Source: Planococcus sp. A6
Lineage (GTDB): Bacteria; Bacillota; Bacilli; Bacillales_A; Planococcaceae
Direction: 5' to 3'
Assembly: GCF_028823615.1 (NCBI RefSeq)
Contig: NZ_JAPEHT010000005.1
Location: 1 to 51,220 of the forward strand
Length of the DNA stretch: 51,220 bases
How positions within the stretch are numbered: the stretch's first letter is position 1; each line of letters starts with the position of its first letter. Positions 25,204 through 37,409 of this stretch are shown one piece after another. Made by a program: the position numbers and the translations under genes. Under the pieces are notes generated by a model that saw only the letters and a list, made by a program, of their open reading frames with translations, was not told the DNA's origin and made no database searches.

Positions 25204-26669
25204 TGTGCTACTCCCTCCCATGTTTGCGGTGTTTCTTTATGGAACTCGGTCGCCTGCTCAAAAGCATCTGCGACGCGGTAGACGGTTTCTTCATCGAAAT
25301 AATTGCCGATAATCTGCAATCCGAGCGGCAAGCCATTATCGAATCCGCATGGGACTGAAATGGCTGGAACGCCTGCCAAGTTGACAGGGATTGTCAAGAT
25401 ATCGTTCGCATACATTGTCAATGGATCATCGATAATCTCGCCGATCTTGAATGCCGGTGTCGGCGTTGTCGGTCCGACGATGACATCGAAGTTTTCGAAC
25501 GCTTTATCGAAATCCTGCTTGATCAAGGTACGCACTTTTTGCGCTTTTTTATAGTAAGCGTCGTAATAGCCGGAGCTGAGTGCGTAAGTTCCGAGCATGA
25601 TGCGGCGCTTCACTTCGTCGCCGAAGCCTTCAGAGCGTGTGTTCATGTAGAACTCAAGCAAGCTTCCGGCTTTTTCCGTACGGTAGCCGTAACGGATGCC
25701 GTCGAAACGGGACAAGTTGGATGATGCTTCAGATGAAGCCAAGATGTAATACGTGGAAAGCGCGTATTTGGAATGCGGCAAGGAAATCTCTTGCCATGTT
25801 GCGCCTTTTTCTTCCAATACTTTCAGTGCATCTTTCACAGCTTGTTTTGATGCTTCGCTGACGCCTTCTGCGAAATATTCTTTCGGCACGCCGATGCGAA
25901 GGCCTTGGATATCGCCAGTGAGTGCCGCTGTAAAGTCAGGTACTTCAACATTGGCGGATGTCGAGTCTTTTTCATCGTGCCCGGAAATGGCATTCAAAAG
26001 AAGCGCATTGTCTTTTACCGTACGCGTGATCGGACCGATCTGGTCAAACGATGACGCATAGGCAATCAACCCGAAACGGGAAACGCGTCCGTATGTCGGC
26101 TTCATGCCGACGACGCCGCAAAAAGCAGCCGGCTGGCGGATCGACCCGCCTGTATCGGAACCGAGTGTGAACGGAACTTCACCCGCTGCTACAGCCGCAG
26201 CTGAACCGCCCGACGAACCGCCTGGAACAGTTTCCAAGTTCCACGGGTTTTTCGTATTTTTATAGTAAGAGTTTTCATTGGAAGAACCCATGGCGAATTC
26301 ATCCATATTCAATTTACCGACGATGACCATGCCGGCTTCGCGCAATTTATCCACAACCGTTGCATTGTAGATTGGGTTGAAGCCTTTCAGGATCAAGCTC
26401 GATGCTGTCGTCTCGAGTCCTTCCGTGACGATATTATCTTTCACGCCGATCGGCAAGCCGTAAAGCGGGCCGCGTTCCCCTGTATCCGTTTGATCCATTT
26501 CAGCTGCTTGCTTTGTCGCCTGCTCTTCATTCAAAGCCAAAAAGGCATCAACTTTCGGGTCCAATTCCTTGATGCGCTGGAATGTTGCTTCCGTCAACTC
26601 CGCAATCGTCAATTCTTTGCTATGTAGTAATTCCTGCAATTCGCTTGCAGTTTTATCAGCTAACTTCAT
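25200..26669 (-). CDS. gatA: Asp/Glu-tRNA amidotransferase subunit A
   Basis: A 489-residue amidase-signature enzyme that releases ammonia from glutamine for the GatCAB transamidation of Glu-tRNA(Gln) and Asp-tRNA(Asn). The catalytic triad motifs are GVKDN (Lys), [14 protein letters not shown] (cis-Ser) and [16 protein letters not shown] (nucleophile Ser). Full family length. It lies between gatC and gatB. Its intact state contrasts with the frameshifted amidase paralogue at 13.0-14.5 kb. Confidence 0.97.
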   Translation of the reverse strand: MKLADKTASELQELLHSKELTIAELTEATFQRIKELDPKVDAFLALNEEQATKQAAEMDQTDTGERGPLYGLPIGVKDNIVTEGLETTASSLILKGFNPIYNATVVDKLREAGMVIVGKLNMDEFAMGSSNENSYYKNTKNPWNLETVPGGSSGGSAAAVAAGEVPFTLGSDTGGSIRQPAAFCGVVGMKPTYGRVSRFGLIAYASSFDQIGPITRTVKDNALLLNAISGHDEKDSTSANVEVPDFTAALTGDIQGLRIGVPKEYFAEGVSEASKQAVKDALKVLEEKGATWQEISLPHSKYALSTYYILASSEASSNLSRFDGIRYGYRTEKAGSLLEFYMNTRSEGFGDEVKRRIMLGTYALSSGYYDAYYKKAQKVRTLIKQDFDKAFENFDVIVGPTTPTPAFKIGEIIDDPLTMYANDILTIPVNLAGVPAISVPCGFDNGLPLGLQIIGNYFDEETVYRVADAFEQATEFHKETPQTWEGVAQ

Positions 26670-26687
26670 CTTTTTCCCTCCTCACAA

Positions 26688-26978
26688 TCAATCCAGAATC
26701 GTTGGCACACGCACTTGTCCGCCTTCATGTTCTTTTACGTTTTTCATTACCAATTCACGCGGCAAGCCTTCGATCGACTTGTCTTCGCGCATCACATTGA
26801 CTAGCGGCAATACATGCGTCGTCGGTTCTACATTTTCCGTATCCAATTCATTCAGCAATTCCATTGCATTGGTGATCGCTTCCAATTGATCCGCAAAATG
26901 CACAGCTTCCTCATCGGTAATTGCCAAACGCGCCAAGTGGGCCACTTCGATTACTTCTTCTTTTGTCATTTTCGCCAT
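26688..26978 (-). CDS. gatC: Asp/Glu-tRNA amidotransferase subunit C
   Basis: A 96-residue subunit that wraps around GatA and stabilises it against GatB. The N-terminal [18 protein letters not shown] and the C-terminal [10 protein letters not shown] are typical of GatC. It is the first gene of gatCAB, 18 bases before gatA. A TATGAT hexamer about 50 bases upstream on the minus strand may be its -10, though the -35 is weak. Confidence 0.95.
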   Translation of the reverse strand: MAKMTKEEVIEVAHLARLAITDEEAVHFADQLEAITNAMELLNELDTENVEPTTHVLPLVNVMREDKSIEGLPRELVMKNVKEHEGGQVRVPTILD

Positions 26979-27078
26979 TTTCTACACCTCCGGATTCAAT
27001 AAACATACGGTCTATCATACCATTTTTCTAAAAAAATGAATAGAGACAGCCAGCTGGCTGCCCCTTTAAATTGCAGAC

Positions 27079-28209
27079 TTACTCGTAAATATGGACAACC
27101 GGTTCCGTTTCCCCAGCTTTCCGTAGAATGAGTGCTTCCGCGCCATTGGTCGACGTGACGTTCACTTCAATCTGGACATCTTCCGGGAAATGATCGAGGA
27201 TCAGGCCAGTGACATATTGCGTAAAGCCGATCACTTCAGCCGAGCCATAAAACTGGATCGGGATTTCGATTTTCATTTCCTGCAATTGGCCGCTTTGATA
27301 GAAGCCTTTGCCAATGACGCTCGTGAAATTCGAGAAATACAATTCGACGTCTTGCTTGAAGTTGCGGAACGCCGTATCGATATCCCGGTATTGCTCGTCC
27401 GTTCCGGAAGTCGGGAATACGACATACTCTTCGTCGACATCATTCCAATTCGCCACTTCCGTCTCGCCTTTCGGGGCAGCGCCGTAAGAGAAATATGTCC
27501 CGGGCGTCATCGCGTTGCGGCTGTTTTGTGCGAATAAAGCGACGAGGATCGGCACATCCGCCATGCCTTCTTTCTCCCTTAAGCGCTTGACGATTTCATC
27601 AGCCATCCGTTTGCCTTCTTCGGCGATCTGATCTTGAGGGATCGATTCTTCGTAGGGGATGTCGTCCGTCGAACTATAATAAACCGTATTCATGGCAAGC
27701 CCGATGGAAACCCCACCAAGACGGATTTTGTCTTCCTCGGTTTTGACAAGGTAATTTTGCTCAAGGATATGCGCCAGCAGTTCTGGTTGCGGGCGGTCGC
27801 CGCCGTCGGTCTCCGCTTGGCTGCGGCCATCCTCTGGGTTTAGCCCTTGCGGATTATCTTTGCTTTCGCGTTGGAGCCAAAGCGAAGCTTCTTCATCGGT
27901 GATTTTTTGGCCTTCCTGGAAATAATAATCATCCGGTGAGAACTGCTGCTGCGATAGGCGCAATAATCCGTGCTCCGCTTCCTTGATATCGTAGCGAGAA
28001 TTCAGCCGGCTGACGATTTTTCCGCGGGTGGCGCTTTGCTTATACGGCAACAGCGTCCGGTAATATTGATCATCCAATTGCATGCTCGGGATGATCGCCG
28101 TTTCCGCCTCTTCTTCTTCTGTGTTGATCACTTCCGCCTCGTCATTTCCGGAAGGAACACATCCCGAAAGCAGCAATATGCTGATTGGGATCCACCAAAT
28201 GCGTTTCAT
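27079..28209 (-). CDS. CamS family lipoprotein (sex pheromone precursor-like)
   Basis: A 376-residue lipoprotein. The signal sequence ends in lipobox LLSGC (cysteine near 17). The rest matches the CamS/YerH family, first described because its lipoprotein signal peptide yields the staphylococcal cAM373-type pheromone; the function of the mature protein is unknown. It starts 12 bases after ligA and is the last gene of pcrB-pcrA-ligA-camS, as in B. subtilis. A CAGCCAGCTGGCTG palindrome lies about 20 bases downstream, but with too few T residues to call a terminator. Confidence 0.9.
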   Translation of the reverse strand: MKRIWWIPISILLLSGCVPSGNDEAEVINTEEEEAETAIIPSMQLDDQYYRTLLPYKQSATRGKIVSRLNSRYDIKEAEHGLLRLSQQQFSPDDYYFQEGQKITDEEASLWLQRESKDNPQGLNPEDGRSQAETDGGDRPQPELLAHILEQNYLVKTEEDKIRLGGVSIGLAMNTVYYSSTDDIPYEESIPQDQIAEEGKRMADEIVKRLREKEGMADVPILVALFAQNSRNAMTPGTYFSYGAAPKGETEVANWNDVDEEYVVFPTSGTDEQYRDIDTAFRNFKQDVELYFSNFTSVIGKGFYQSGQLQEMKIEIPIQFYGSAEVIGFTQYVTGLILDHFPEDVQIEVNVTSTNGAEALILRKAGETEPVVHIYE

Positions 28210-28221
28210 ATGCTAATCTCC

Positions 28222-30228
<2,007 letters not shown>

Positions 30229-30243
30229 TCAAGTTCCTCCAGA

Positions 30244-32471
30244 TCATTCTTTTTCGATCGGCGCAAATTTCGCGAGCAGCCGCTTGATGCCTGTCGGGCT
30301 CGGGAAGGCGATATCGAGTTCTGTTTGTTCGCCGTCGCCTTTGACATTGACGACAGTCCCAGTGCCCCATTTTTTATGCTTCGCACGGTCGCCTGTTTTC
30401 CAGCCCAGGCGGGCATGCTTATAGCTTGTCGCTGCGCCTGCACGGTGATTGGCGATGGTTTGTTCAATCAGCTCTTCCGAAATTTCGGAAATGAAGCGCG
30501 ACGGCATATTGAAATTGCTCTTGCCGAAAATCGTCCGTGACGAAGCATGCGTCAAATACAGCCGTTGTTCGGCGCGCGTGATGCCAACATATGCCAAGCG
30601 CCGCTCTTCTTCCAATTCTTCCTCGTCGTTATTCGAACGCGAATGCGGGAAGACGTTTTCTTCCAGCCCCGCGATGAACACGACCGGGAATTCCAGGCCT
30701 TTCGCTGCGTGCATCGTCATGAGGATGATCGGGCCGTCGCCTTGTTCTTCTTCCTCGTCCAATGAATCGATGTCCGCAATCAAAGCCAAATCGGTCAGGA
30801 ACGCTACCAGTGACTTGTCATCGCTTTGTTTTTCAAATGCTTGCGTCACCGTCAGGAATTCATCCAAGTTTTCGAGGCGGCTTTCGCCTTCGATGGTCTT
30901 GTCGTTTTGGAGCATTTGGCGATAGCCGGATTTCTTCAGCACTTCTTCCACCAATTCCGTCACCGACAAGAATTCCTGCATTTCGGTGAATCCGGCGATC
31001 ATCGCCCGGAATTCAAGCGCGGTCTGGGCGGTTTTCGCCGTCAAGCCCATGAAATCCGCTTCCTGCAAGGAATCCATGATGGTGCGGTCTTGTTCAATCG
31101 CAAAACGCGCCATTTTCTCGAATGAGGTCGCCCCGATTCCTCGCTTCGGTTCATTGATGATGCGCGCTAGTGACAGGTCGTCTTCGTTATTGGCAATCAA
31201 GCGCAAATACGCGAGCAAGTCCTTGATTTCCTTGCGGTCATAGAATTTTGTGCCGCCGACGATCGTATAGCTCATATTCGATTTGACGAACATTTCCTCT
31301 AAAATACGCGATTGCGCATTGGTCCGGTAGAGAATGGCGAAATCAGAGGTTTTATATCCTTCTTCCTGCATAAGGTTTTGGATGGTCTGGACGATGTACT
31401 GGGCTTCCTGTCGCTCATCGCCCGCTTTATGGAGCGTAATTGCCGGCCCTTCGTCATTATCTGTGCGCAATTCTTTCGGATAGCGGCTCGTGTTTTTTTG
31501 GATGACGTCGTTTGCCGCCTGCAAAATGCGTTTGGTCGAACGGTAATTCTGTTCGAGCATGATCACTTTGGCGTCCGGATAATCCTTTTCGAATGACAGG
31601 ATATTGGTGATATCCGCACCGCGCCAGCGGTAAATCGACTGGTCGGAATCACCGACCACGCAAATGTTCTTGAATTTTTTCGCCATTAATTGCACCAGTT
31701 GATACTGGGCGTTGTTCGTATCTTGGTATTCATCGACATGGATGTAGTGGAATTTATCCTGATAATATTCCAGCACATCCGGGACCGTTTCAAAGAGCCT
31801 TAAAGTCATCATGATCAAATCGTCGAAATCGAGCGATTGGTTTTTCTGGAGGCGCGTCTGCTTAAAGTCATCATGATCAAATCGTCGAAATCGAGCGATT
31901 GGTTTTTCTGGAGGCGCTTCTGGTAGCCTGTGAACACTTCTGCGACCGTTTTTTCATACGGGTTGAATTGATTGGCGTTCGCTGCAAAAGTTTCCGCATC
32001 GATGCATTCGTTTTTCGACGACGAAATGGCGTTCAACATCGTCCGCGGCTCGTATTTTTTCGGGTCCAGGTTTTGCTGCTTCAAGACATTCTTGATGACC
32101 GTCAATTGATCGGTCGTATCCAATATCGAGAAGCTTTTCGAAAAGCCCAGACGGTCGATATTGCGGCGCAGGATGCGCACGCACATCGAGTGGAAGGTTG
32201 ACACCCACATGCGGTCGCCTGTTCCGTGGCCAAGCAGCCCATCGATCCGGTTGCGCATTTCGCGCGCGGCTTTGTTGGTGAAGGTGATCGCCAGGATATT
32301 GGACGGGTAGACTTGTTTTTCCAGCACCAAGTACGCGATGCGATGCGTCAGTACGCGTGTTTTCCCGGATCCCGCACCGGCCATGATCAATAGCGGGCCT
32401 TCTGTTGTTTTAACTGCTTCTTCCTGCTCGGGGTTCATCCCCCGCAGCAGGTTTTTTGTGATTAATTCCAT
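30244..32471 (-). pseudogene. pcrA: ATP-dependent DNA helicase PcrA, split by a 62-bp tandem duplication
   Basis: Superfamily 1 helicase needed for replication past obstacles and for repair. The first part (31815-32471) starts [11 protein letters not shown] and has the Q-motif, Walker A AGAGSGKT and motif Ia ([10 protein letters not shown]). The second (30244-31818) has motif [44 protein letters not shown] and [13 protein letters not shown]. They are separated by a 62-bp tandem duplication that shifts frame after [12 protein letters not shown]. Without it the protein would be 721 residues, normal for PcrA. The internal ATG of the second part lacks a ribosome site. PcrA is essential in B. subtilis, so assembly error or a slippage-revertible state should be considered. 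Confidence 0.9.
31799..31922. repeat. 62-bp tandem duplication inside pcrA
   Basis: Bases 31799-31860 and 31861-31922 are identical at 61 of 62 positions (GGCGCGTCTG versus GGCGCTTCTG near the end). The unit covers the codons for [18 protein letters not shown] and a few more. Because 62 is not a multiple of three, the frame is lost. Confidence 0.95.
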
Positions 32472-32502
32472 TGTGCACCACCTCGAACGTTTGTTCCTAT
32501 TA

Positions 32503-33204
32503 TTATAACGATTGCTCAGCCGTTTCCGCAACTGCCTTGACGGTCGCAAGCGCTTTATTTAGATCTTCGTATATAATATTGCCGACAACGACCGTATCGC
32601 TCAGCTTAGCCATTTCCTTGGCACGCTCCGCCGAATCGATGTCGCCGCCGTAAAACAGCCGTGTATCAGACAGCACTGACGCGGTTTTTTCAACAAGTTC
32701 CGGATCACCGTACATGCCGCTGTATTCCAGATAAAAGATGGGGAGCCGGAAAAAATGCTCTGCCATGCGCGCATATCCGAGCACATCCTCTTCAGTCAAG
32801 GATGCATCCGCACCTGTTAAGCTTGCCGCTTTGCAGTCCGGATTCAAAATGCAATAGCCTTCCGGCACGATCTCGGTCCAGTCCATGATCTCTCCGTATT
32901 CACGGATCGCCTCGTGGTGAAGCCCTTTGATCCATTTCGGGTCGCTGCTATTAAGCACTGTCGGGATAAAATAATAATCGAATCCCGGCGTCACCGATTC
33001 GACCGTCGACACTTCAAGCGCCACCGGCACCGAATAGCGGCGCACGCGTGCCATCAATTCTAAGACATTGTCGAGTGTGACATCATCACTTCCGCCAATC
33101 AAGATGGCATCAGTCCCGGATTCGCAAATTCGTTCCAAATGTCCATCTGAAAGTTCTTTCGCAGGGTCTAATTTAAAGACATGCCGCCATGTTTGAAAGT
33201 CCAC
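32503..33204 (-). CDS. pcrB: Heptaprenylglyceryl phosphate synthase PcrB
   Basis: A 233-residue TIM-barrel enzyme that joins heptaprenyl diphosphate to glycerol-1-phosphate. Family motifs include [11 protein letters not shown] near residue 34, the [14 protein letters not shown] segment, [12 protein letters not shown] and the phosphate-binding FYGGDIDS. The start is GTG at 33204, supported by AGGAG seven bases before. An extended -10 (TGTTATAAT) lies about 35 bases upstream, the likely promoter of pcrB-pcrA-ligA-camS. Confidence 0.95.
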   Translation of the reverse strand: MDFQTWRHVFKLDPAKELSDGHLERICESGTDAILIGGSDDVTLDNVLELMARVRRYSVPVALEVSTVESVTPGFDYYFIPTVLNSSDPKWIKGLHHEAIREYGEIMDWTEIVPEGYCILNPDCKAASLTGADASLTEEDVLGYARMAEHFFRLPIFYLEYSGMYGDPELVEKTASVLSDTRLFYGGDIDSAERAKEMAKLSDTVVVGNIIYEDLNKALATVKAVAETAEQSL

Positions 33205-33305
33205 AGGTATTCTCCTAACTGTACTTTTGTTTTCATCTTTCCATTATAACAAAAGATCAGCCAACACTCCGTTCCCATCCATCCACAAATGAGCGAATTA
33301 GCGCA

Positions 33306-33336
33306 TAAAAAACTGACCAGCGCCAATCGCTGGTCA
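33306..33336 (-). terminator. Intrinsic terminator of yerC
   Basis: ACTGACCAGCG and CGCTGGTCAGT form an 11-bp stem; the minus strand continues with TTTTTTATG. The yerC stop codon lies at its right edge. Confidence 0.85.
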
Positions 33337-33660
33337 GTCTTTTGGAAGTTCAATCTGTTTTTCTTCCGGATACAGCACGTCGAGCATTTCCTCGTACGCG
33401 TCATTGCCGTAATTCAAGCAGCGGCGTACTCGGGAAATGGTCGCTGTGCTCGCGCCCGTTTCGTTCTTGATTTTTTCGTAAGTCTTTTTCAAGCGCAGCA
33501 TATGCGCCACTTCAAAGCGCTGCGATAATGATTGGATTTCACTGATCGTGCACAAATCATCAAAAAATCGATAGGCTTGTTCTTTGTTTTCCAATGCCAG
33601 CACCGCTTCGATCAATTGATCGGTCTGCGGCCCTCTAATCTTATCAACTTGCATGCACAT
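33334..33660 (-). CDS. YerC/YecD family TrpR-related protein
   Basis: A 108-residue protein with a TrpR-like DNA-binding fold: DDLCTISEIQSLSQRFEVA followed by ETGASTATISRVRRCLNYG, a helix-turn-helix typical of the YerC/YecD group. Ligand and target are unknown. AAGGA lies six bases before the ATG at 33660. It sits between yerB and pcrB, as in B. subtilis. Confidence 0.9.
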   Translation of the reverse strand: MCMQVDKIRGPQTDQLIEAVLALENKEQAYRFFDDLCTISEIQSLSQRFEVAHMLRLKKTYEKIKNETGASTATISRVRRCLNYGNDAYEEMLDVLYPEEKQIELPKD

Positions 33661-33697
33661 TCAACGTCCTTTCATTGCTCTTCGATTGATCCCGCTT

Positions 33698-34746
33698 CTA
33701 CGGGCTATACTGAACCGCCTGGCCAATTCCCGGTGAATCTGGAATTATGTGGACCCAGGTTTTTCCTTGCGTCAATTCGGCTGTCCCATTTTCGTCGACT
33801 GGCACAAGCATGCCATTTTCTGCGCGCCACGTGATTTCCTGCACGGTTCCTTCACGGAACAATAATGCCTGCCCCCGGAAGTCAGGTCGATTTCCTGGCG
33901 GCCTTTGGCATCGATCGTGTCATGCGCTGTTTCAATGACCAGCACATTGGCGATTGCGATCGGCTGCGAAGTTTCCTTATCTTCAGTCGCGGTTCCTCCC
34001 GATGACCGGGCGTAAAGCTGCGACTCAGCATCATAGGCATAGTTGCTCGCAAAAAGCGGATCTCCGCCATAGGTTACTTCTATAGAAGCAGCTTGTTCCC
34101 CTAGTTTATCATTACTGCCCGGTGCAGAGAAAGCATAAGGTGCTTTCATGCTGTAATTGGATGAAGCGTCTGTCATCTCCATCGCAAGTTCGACGTTTTC
34201 ATAAGTGATATAGGAATTGTGCGGCGCCACACGGTCCAATGAACGCTTGAACAAAGTCCCATCATACTGCATGCCGTTGATATGGTCGACCACTCCCGAA
34301 TCAAGCAATTGCTTTGCTTCCGGGCTATAGCCATGGGCAACAAAAAATGCATCATACGCATCGGCCAGTTCGACAAAATAATCACGCGCACTGCGCACCG
34401 GTCCGATGTTCACCGGAAACTGGCTTTGATACAAGGCCAAAAATCGCGTGATATTGTATTCCGCAATTAACTCGAATACCATATCAGCTTCCACTAGACC
34501 CGTTTGCGGACGCGCCGCCGGATGATTATTGATGACCGCCATCACCGCCCGGCTGTCATACGGCCCGTCTCCTTGCATGCCGGTGAACGGGGCGGTGGTG
34601 AGCACTTCCTCCGGCACCTCAGGCTTTTCCGGCGCTTGTGGGGTTGCGGGCATTTCCGGCTCTCCCGCTTGTTCTCTTCCGACCAGCCAAACAACCAAGA
34701 CAGCTGCAACGATCAGCAAAGCAAGCAAGATCAGCCATTTTTTCAT
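33698..34746 (-). pseudogene. DUF3048 protein YerB, frameshifted near the 3' end
   Basis: A DUF3048 protein with an N-terminal membrane anchor (LILLALLIVAAVLVVWLVG; no lipobox cysteine), a Pro/Glu-rich linker and the domain core RAVMAVINNHPAARPQTGL and NIGPVRSARDYFV. The open frame ends at 33772 with an unrelated tail after IDLTSGG. Adding one G to a five-G run (33872-33876) restores the expected ending: QALLFREGTVQEITWRAENG, then GKTWVHIIPD, to a stop at 33698 (349 residues). The ATG overlaps the yerA stop (ATGA). The shift may be a homopolymer read error. Confidence 0.85.
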
Positions 34747-36482
34747 CCCTGGCCCCTCATGAATGCCGGAAATAGAATCGTTTTGTTCATGACGTCATAA
34801 ATACCTTTTTGGGTAATGCGGACATACGGCAAATGTGTCGCCATCAAGAACAATAAAGTATAAACAGCGTCGCCGTGTTCATAGCCGCGCTCTTTCAACG
34901 CGCTCTTCAACGCAGTTTCCTGCTCCATCAACGGCTCCATCGGCAAATCAGACATGATGCCCCCGATAGGAAGCGGCAATTCGCAAACTATCTCGCCATC
35001 TTCAATCAAGACGATGCCGCCCTTGAGGCGCTTCACTCGTTCAAACGCTTGCCACATATCCTGGCGGCTTTTGCCGATCAACACGATATCTCCTGTGTTT
35101 GTGTAAGATGAAGCAAATCCATCGACTTCTGTCGCGAAGCCTTTGATCAATGTATTGACCCGCCATTTGCCGTTGCGGTCGATCAGCATCAGGAAGCTTT
35201 CGCCATGTTCTTTCGACAAGCGTTCGACGTTCGTGTCAACACTTACGGAATACGGTTTGGTGATGACGTCATTGACCATTTCTACGCCAAACGGCATTGA
35301 AAACTGGAAATCATCATCGGTCAATTCGAAATCGAGATCCAATTCCGGCAGCACCGACCAATCCACATCATCGAGCGAACGCACTTTTTGGCCGTCGCGC
35401 TTGAGCCAGATCCCTTTGGAAATCACACCGCTCGGCACCGGGTTATCGATCGAATCGAGAATATTCAAGTTCGCATAGCGCCCGGTCGCGATCAAACCGT
35501 GCAAGCTCGTCAAGTTGTAATAGCGCGCCACGTTATAAGAAGCCATCATATAGGCATCGATCGCTGGAACCCCGGCATCAAGCGCGATTTGGATGCACAA
35601 ATCGATCACGCCGTCTTTATGGAACACCGGTGTCGAGCCGTCTGTCGTCATCATCAATTTATCGAACACATTTAATTCCCGCTCGACAATCCCTGACAAT
35701 AGTTCCGGCAAATCCGGACGTATCGATGAATGGCGCAATGTCACGCCGTAGCCGTGCAATAGGCGCATTTCCACTTCATCGACAGTCATCGCTTCATGGT
35801 CCCCGTCAGCACCCAGCAGCTTCATGCGCGCCAAGGTCTTCTCAGAAGCTCCCGGGAAATGCCCTTCAATTTTCTTCAAGCTGATTTTTGCTTTTTGAAT
35901 CCAATATAGCATCTGGTCGTCGCCAGCCAATAACTTCGGCCAGCCCGTCAATTCCCCGCCTAAGATGACATCCGGACGCTCCAGCCATTCGCCAACCGCT
36001 TTCGATGTGAATTTTTGGTCTTCCCCGACAAGTTCGGTCTGCGAATCGAATCGCGTCCACCAATAGAATGTGAACGGCAATTCCGCCATGCGATCCAGCA
36101 ATGTAAACGCTTTCTCGTTTTCTAACGCTAAAAATAACGGCAAGTTGTCTGAGATGAACCCGGTCGTTCCACCTTGCGCAGCATAATCGGCAAATTGCTG
36201 GGGATTGTAAAGTTGATACGGGTGGACATGGGGCTCGATATAGCCAGGCACGATCCACTTGCCGCTGACATCCACAACTTCTGTCGAATCATCGATTTTC
36301 GGCATGTCTTGCCCTGCATAAATGATGCGGTCTCCATTGATCCATATATTTCCGGTCATCCATTTTTTAAATATCCCGTGCAGATATGTGGCATTCGTCA
36401 GCACAAGATCCGGGGACAATTCTTTCGACACAATCTTCAATTGTTTCCGTATTTCTGTATTTCTCCATAAAGGGTTTACCAT
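34743..36482 (-). CDS. Adenine deaminase-like amidohydrolase (YerA type)
   Basis: A 579-residue member of the adenine deaminase branch of the amidohydrolase superfamily. Seen are the metal motif GYIEPHVHPYQLY near residue 90, a TTGFISDN strand, the GHFPGAS segment, RHSS and a catalytic Asp in MMTTDGS, with a C-terminal GGIVLIEDGEIVCELPLPIGGIM-type segment shared with AdeC. Activity of the YerA branch is not firmly known. Location next to the purine operon fits salvage. The ATG follows AGGTG. A GCATAATTATGC palindrome is in the upstream region. Confidence 0.88.
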   Translation of the reverse strand: MVNPLWRNTEIRKQLKIVSKELSPDLVLTNATYLHGIFKKWMTGNIWINGDRIIYAGQDMPKIDDSTEVVDVSGKWIVPGYIEPHVHPYQLYNPQQFADYAAQGGTTGFISDNLPLFLALENEKAFTLLDRMAELPFTFYWWTRFDSQTELVGEDQKFTSKAVGEWLERPDVILGGELTGWPKLLAGDDQMLYWIQKAKISLKKIEGHFPGASEKTLARMKLLGADGDHEAMTVDEVEMRLLHGYGVTLRHSSIRPDLPELLSGIVERELNVFDKLMMTTDGSTPVFHKDGVIDLCIQIALDAGVPAIDAYMMASYNVARYYNLTSLHGLIATGRYANLNILDSIDNPVPSGVISKGIWLKRDGQKVRSLDDVDWSVLPELDLDFELTDDDFQFSMPFGVEMVNDVITKPYSVSVDTNVERLSKEHGESFLMLIDRNGKWRVNTLIKGFATEVDGFASSYTNTGDIVLIGKSRQDMWQAFERVKRLKGGIVLIEDGEIVCELPLPIGGIMSDLPMEPLMEQETALKSALKERGYEHGDAVYTLLFLMATHLPYVRITQKGIYDVMNKTILFPAFMRGQG

Positions 36483-36527
36483 CCGAAGGCACCTGCTCTC
36501 TCTTCAATATCCATACATCGTATACTA

Positions 36528-36539
36528 GCATAATTATGC
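36528..36539. promoter_or_regulatory. Palindrome GCATAATTATGC upstream of the yerA-like gene
   Basis: A perfect 12-bp palindrome, directly before a TGCTAGTAT extended -10-like element on the minus strand. It could be an operator, but AT-rich palindromes of this size also arise by chance. Confidence 0.25.
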
Positions 36540-36593
36540 ATTTTTTTACAGAGAATGACGTGAAAATGCTCCTCTCTTGTGCCGTTCCAGACA

Positions 36594-36618
36594 TAAAAAA
36601 TCCACGTCTTTGAGACGT
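36594..36618. terminator. Bidirectional intrinsic terminator
   Basis: AAAAATCCACGTCT and AGACGTGGATTTTT form a 14-bp stem around TTG. It ends the GNAT gene on the minus strand and separates it from the yerA-like gene. Confidence 0.88.
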
Positions 36619-36628
36619 GGATTTTTGT

Positions 36629-37222
36629 TTATTTATTGACTGGATCGCTGAAAGGCTTCAAGATATCCTGCTGGTCTTGCTCTTTTCGCGTCAAGACATC
36701 AGAAACCGGATCGTACGACTCGCCGTAGAAATGCTCGTCTTTATACGTATGGATATCTTCATACATTTTCTTCATTGCTTCGAAAATCTCTTCTTCGGTT
36801 TCGCCATTCGGCGCCCAGTAAAGAATCTCCATCGAGTTTTCTTCGCCTGTCGCGAGTGAACGTCGGCAATAACCGATTGACGAGGCATGCTCGAAGCCTT
36901 CGCGAGCATAAAAGCGCAAGCGTTTTTCGGAATCCGTATCTTCGTAATCAACCGGTTCGACTTCCAAAATGATCGGCTTGTTCTTGTCTTTAAGCATTTG
37001 CAAAGTTTTCTTGCCGATGCCCATGCCACGCGATTCTTTCGACACGAATAAATAGTCGACGAATGAGAAGCTCGGGAATTCCGCATACATCAAGACGTGA
37101 TACGGTCCCTCATCTTTGTAGTAGACACTGCCTTTTTCCTTCAGCAACGTGTCCATATGTTCTTTCGATTTCATTTCCTCCACTGGGAAATATTGATTCA
37201 GTTTTTCATACCAGTTCATCAT
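36629..37222 (-). CDS. GNAT family N-acetyltransferase
   Basis: A 197-residue acetyltransferase. The acetyl-CoA loop is SRGMGIGKKTLQML near residues 68-81, after the strand VDYLFVSKE; RFYAREGFEHASS is the usual C-terminal element. The acidic C-terminal tail (last 60 residues) is extra. Substrate unknown. The ATG at 37222 follows AAGGAG; longer versions have no ribosome site. Separated from purD by a terminator. Confidence 0.85.
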   Translation of the reverse strand: MMNWYEKLNQYFPVEEMKSKEHMDTLLKEKGSVYYKDEGPYHVLMYAEFPSFSFVDYLFVSKESRGMGIGKKTLQMLKDKNKPIILEVEPVDYEDTDSEKRLRFYAREGFEHASSIGYCRRSLATGEENSMEILYWAPNGETEEEIFEAMKKMYEDIHTYKDEHFYGESYDPVSDVLTRKEQDQQDILKPFSDPVNK

Positions 37223-37333
37223 TTTTGCTCCTTCCGAGTTTGAATGCCCTGCTGGTTTTGTTAGTTCCGGGGTAGTGATGGGTAAAAATTGGAGTTTAAT
37301 AAAAGAGGTAAAAGTGGGCTTTTGAAAATCCTC

Positions 37334-37350
37334 TGCGGCAAGGGGCCGCA
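37334..37350. other. Small GC-rich hairpin TGCGGC-AAGGG-GCCGCA
   Basis: A 6-bp perfect stem with a five-base loop lying seven bases beyond the pur-operon terminator. No T-run follows. Role unknown; possibly part of the GNAT leader. Confidence 0.3.
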
Positions 37351-37356
37351 TAAATA

Positions 37357-37389
37357 AATGACACAGCTTCGTGACGAAATTGTGTCATT
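37357..37389 (-). terminator. Intrinsic terminator of the purine operon
   Basis: AATGACACA-(A/G)-CTTCG and its complement form a long stem around TCA or TGA; on the minus strand it is followed by TTATTTATG. It starts about 20 bases after the purD stop. Confidence 0.75.
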
Positions 37390-37409
37390 CTATTATAGCA
37401 ACTATTCAC

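Noticed and set aside
27043-27062. CAGCCAGCTGGCTG palindrome after camS as a terminator
   Set aside because: The stem is short and the T-run after it on the minus strand is broken, so termination is doubtful.
30244-31818. C-terminal pcrA part as an independent helicase gene
   Set aside because: Its ATG is internal to the PcrA coding sequence, has no ribosome site and exists only because of the duplication.
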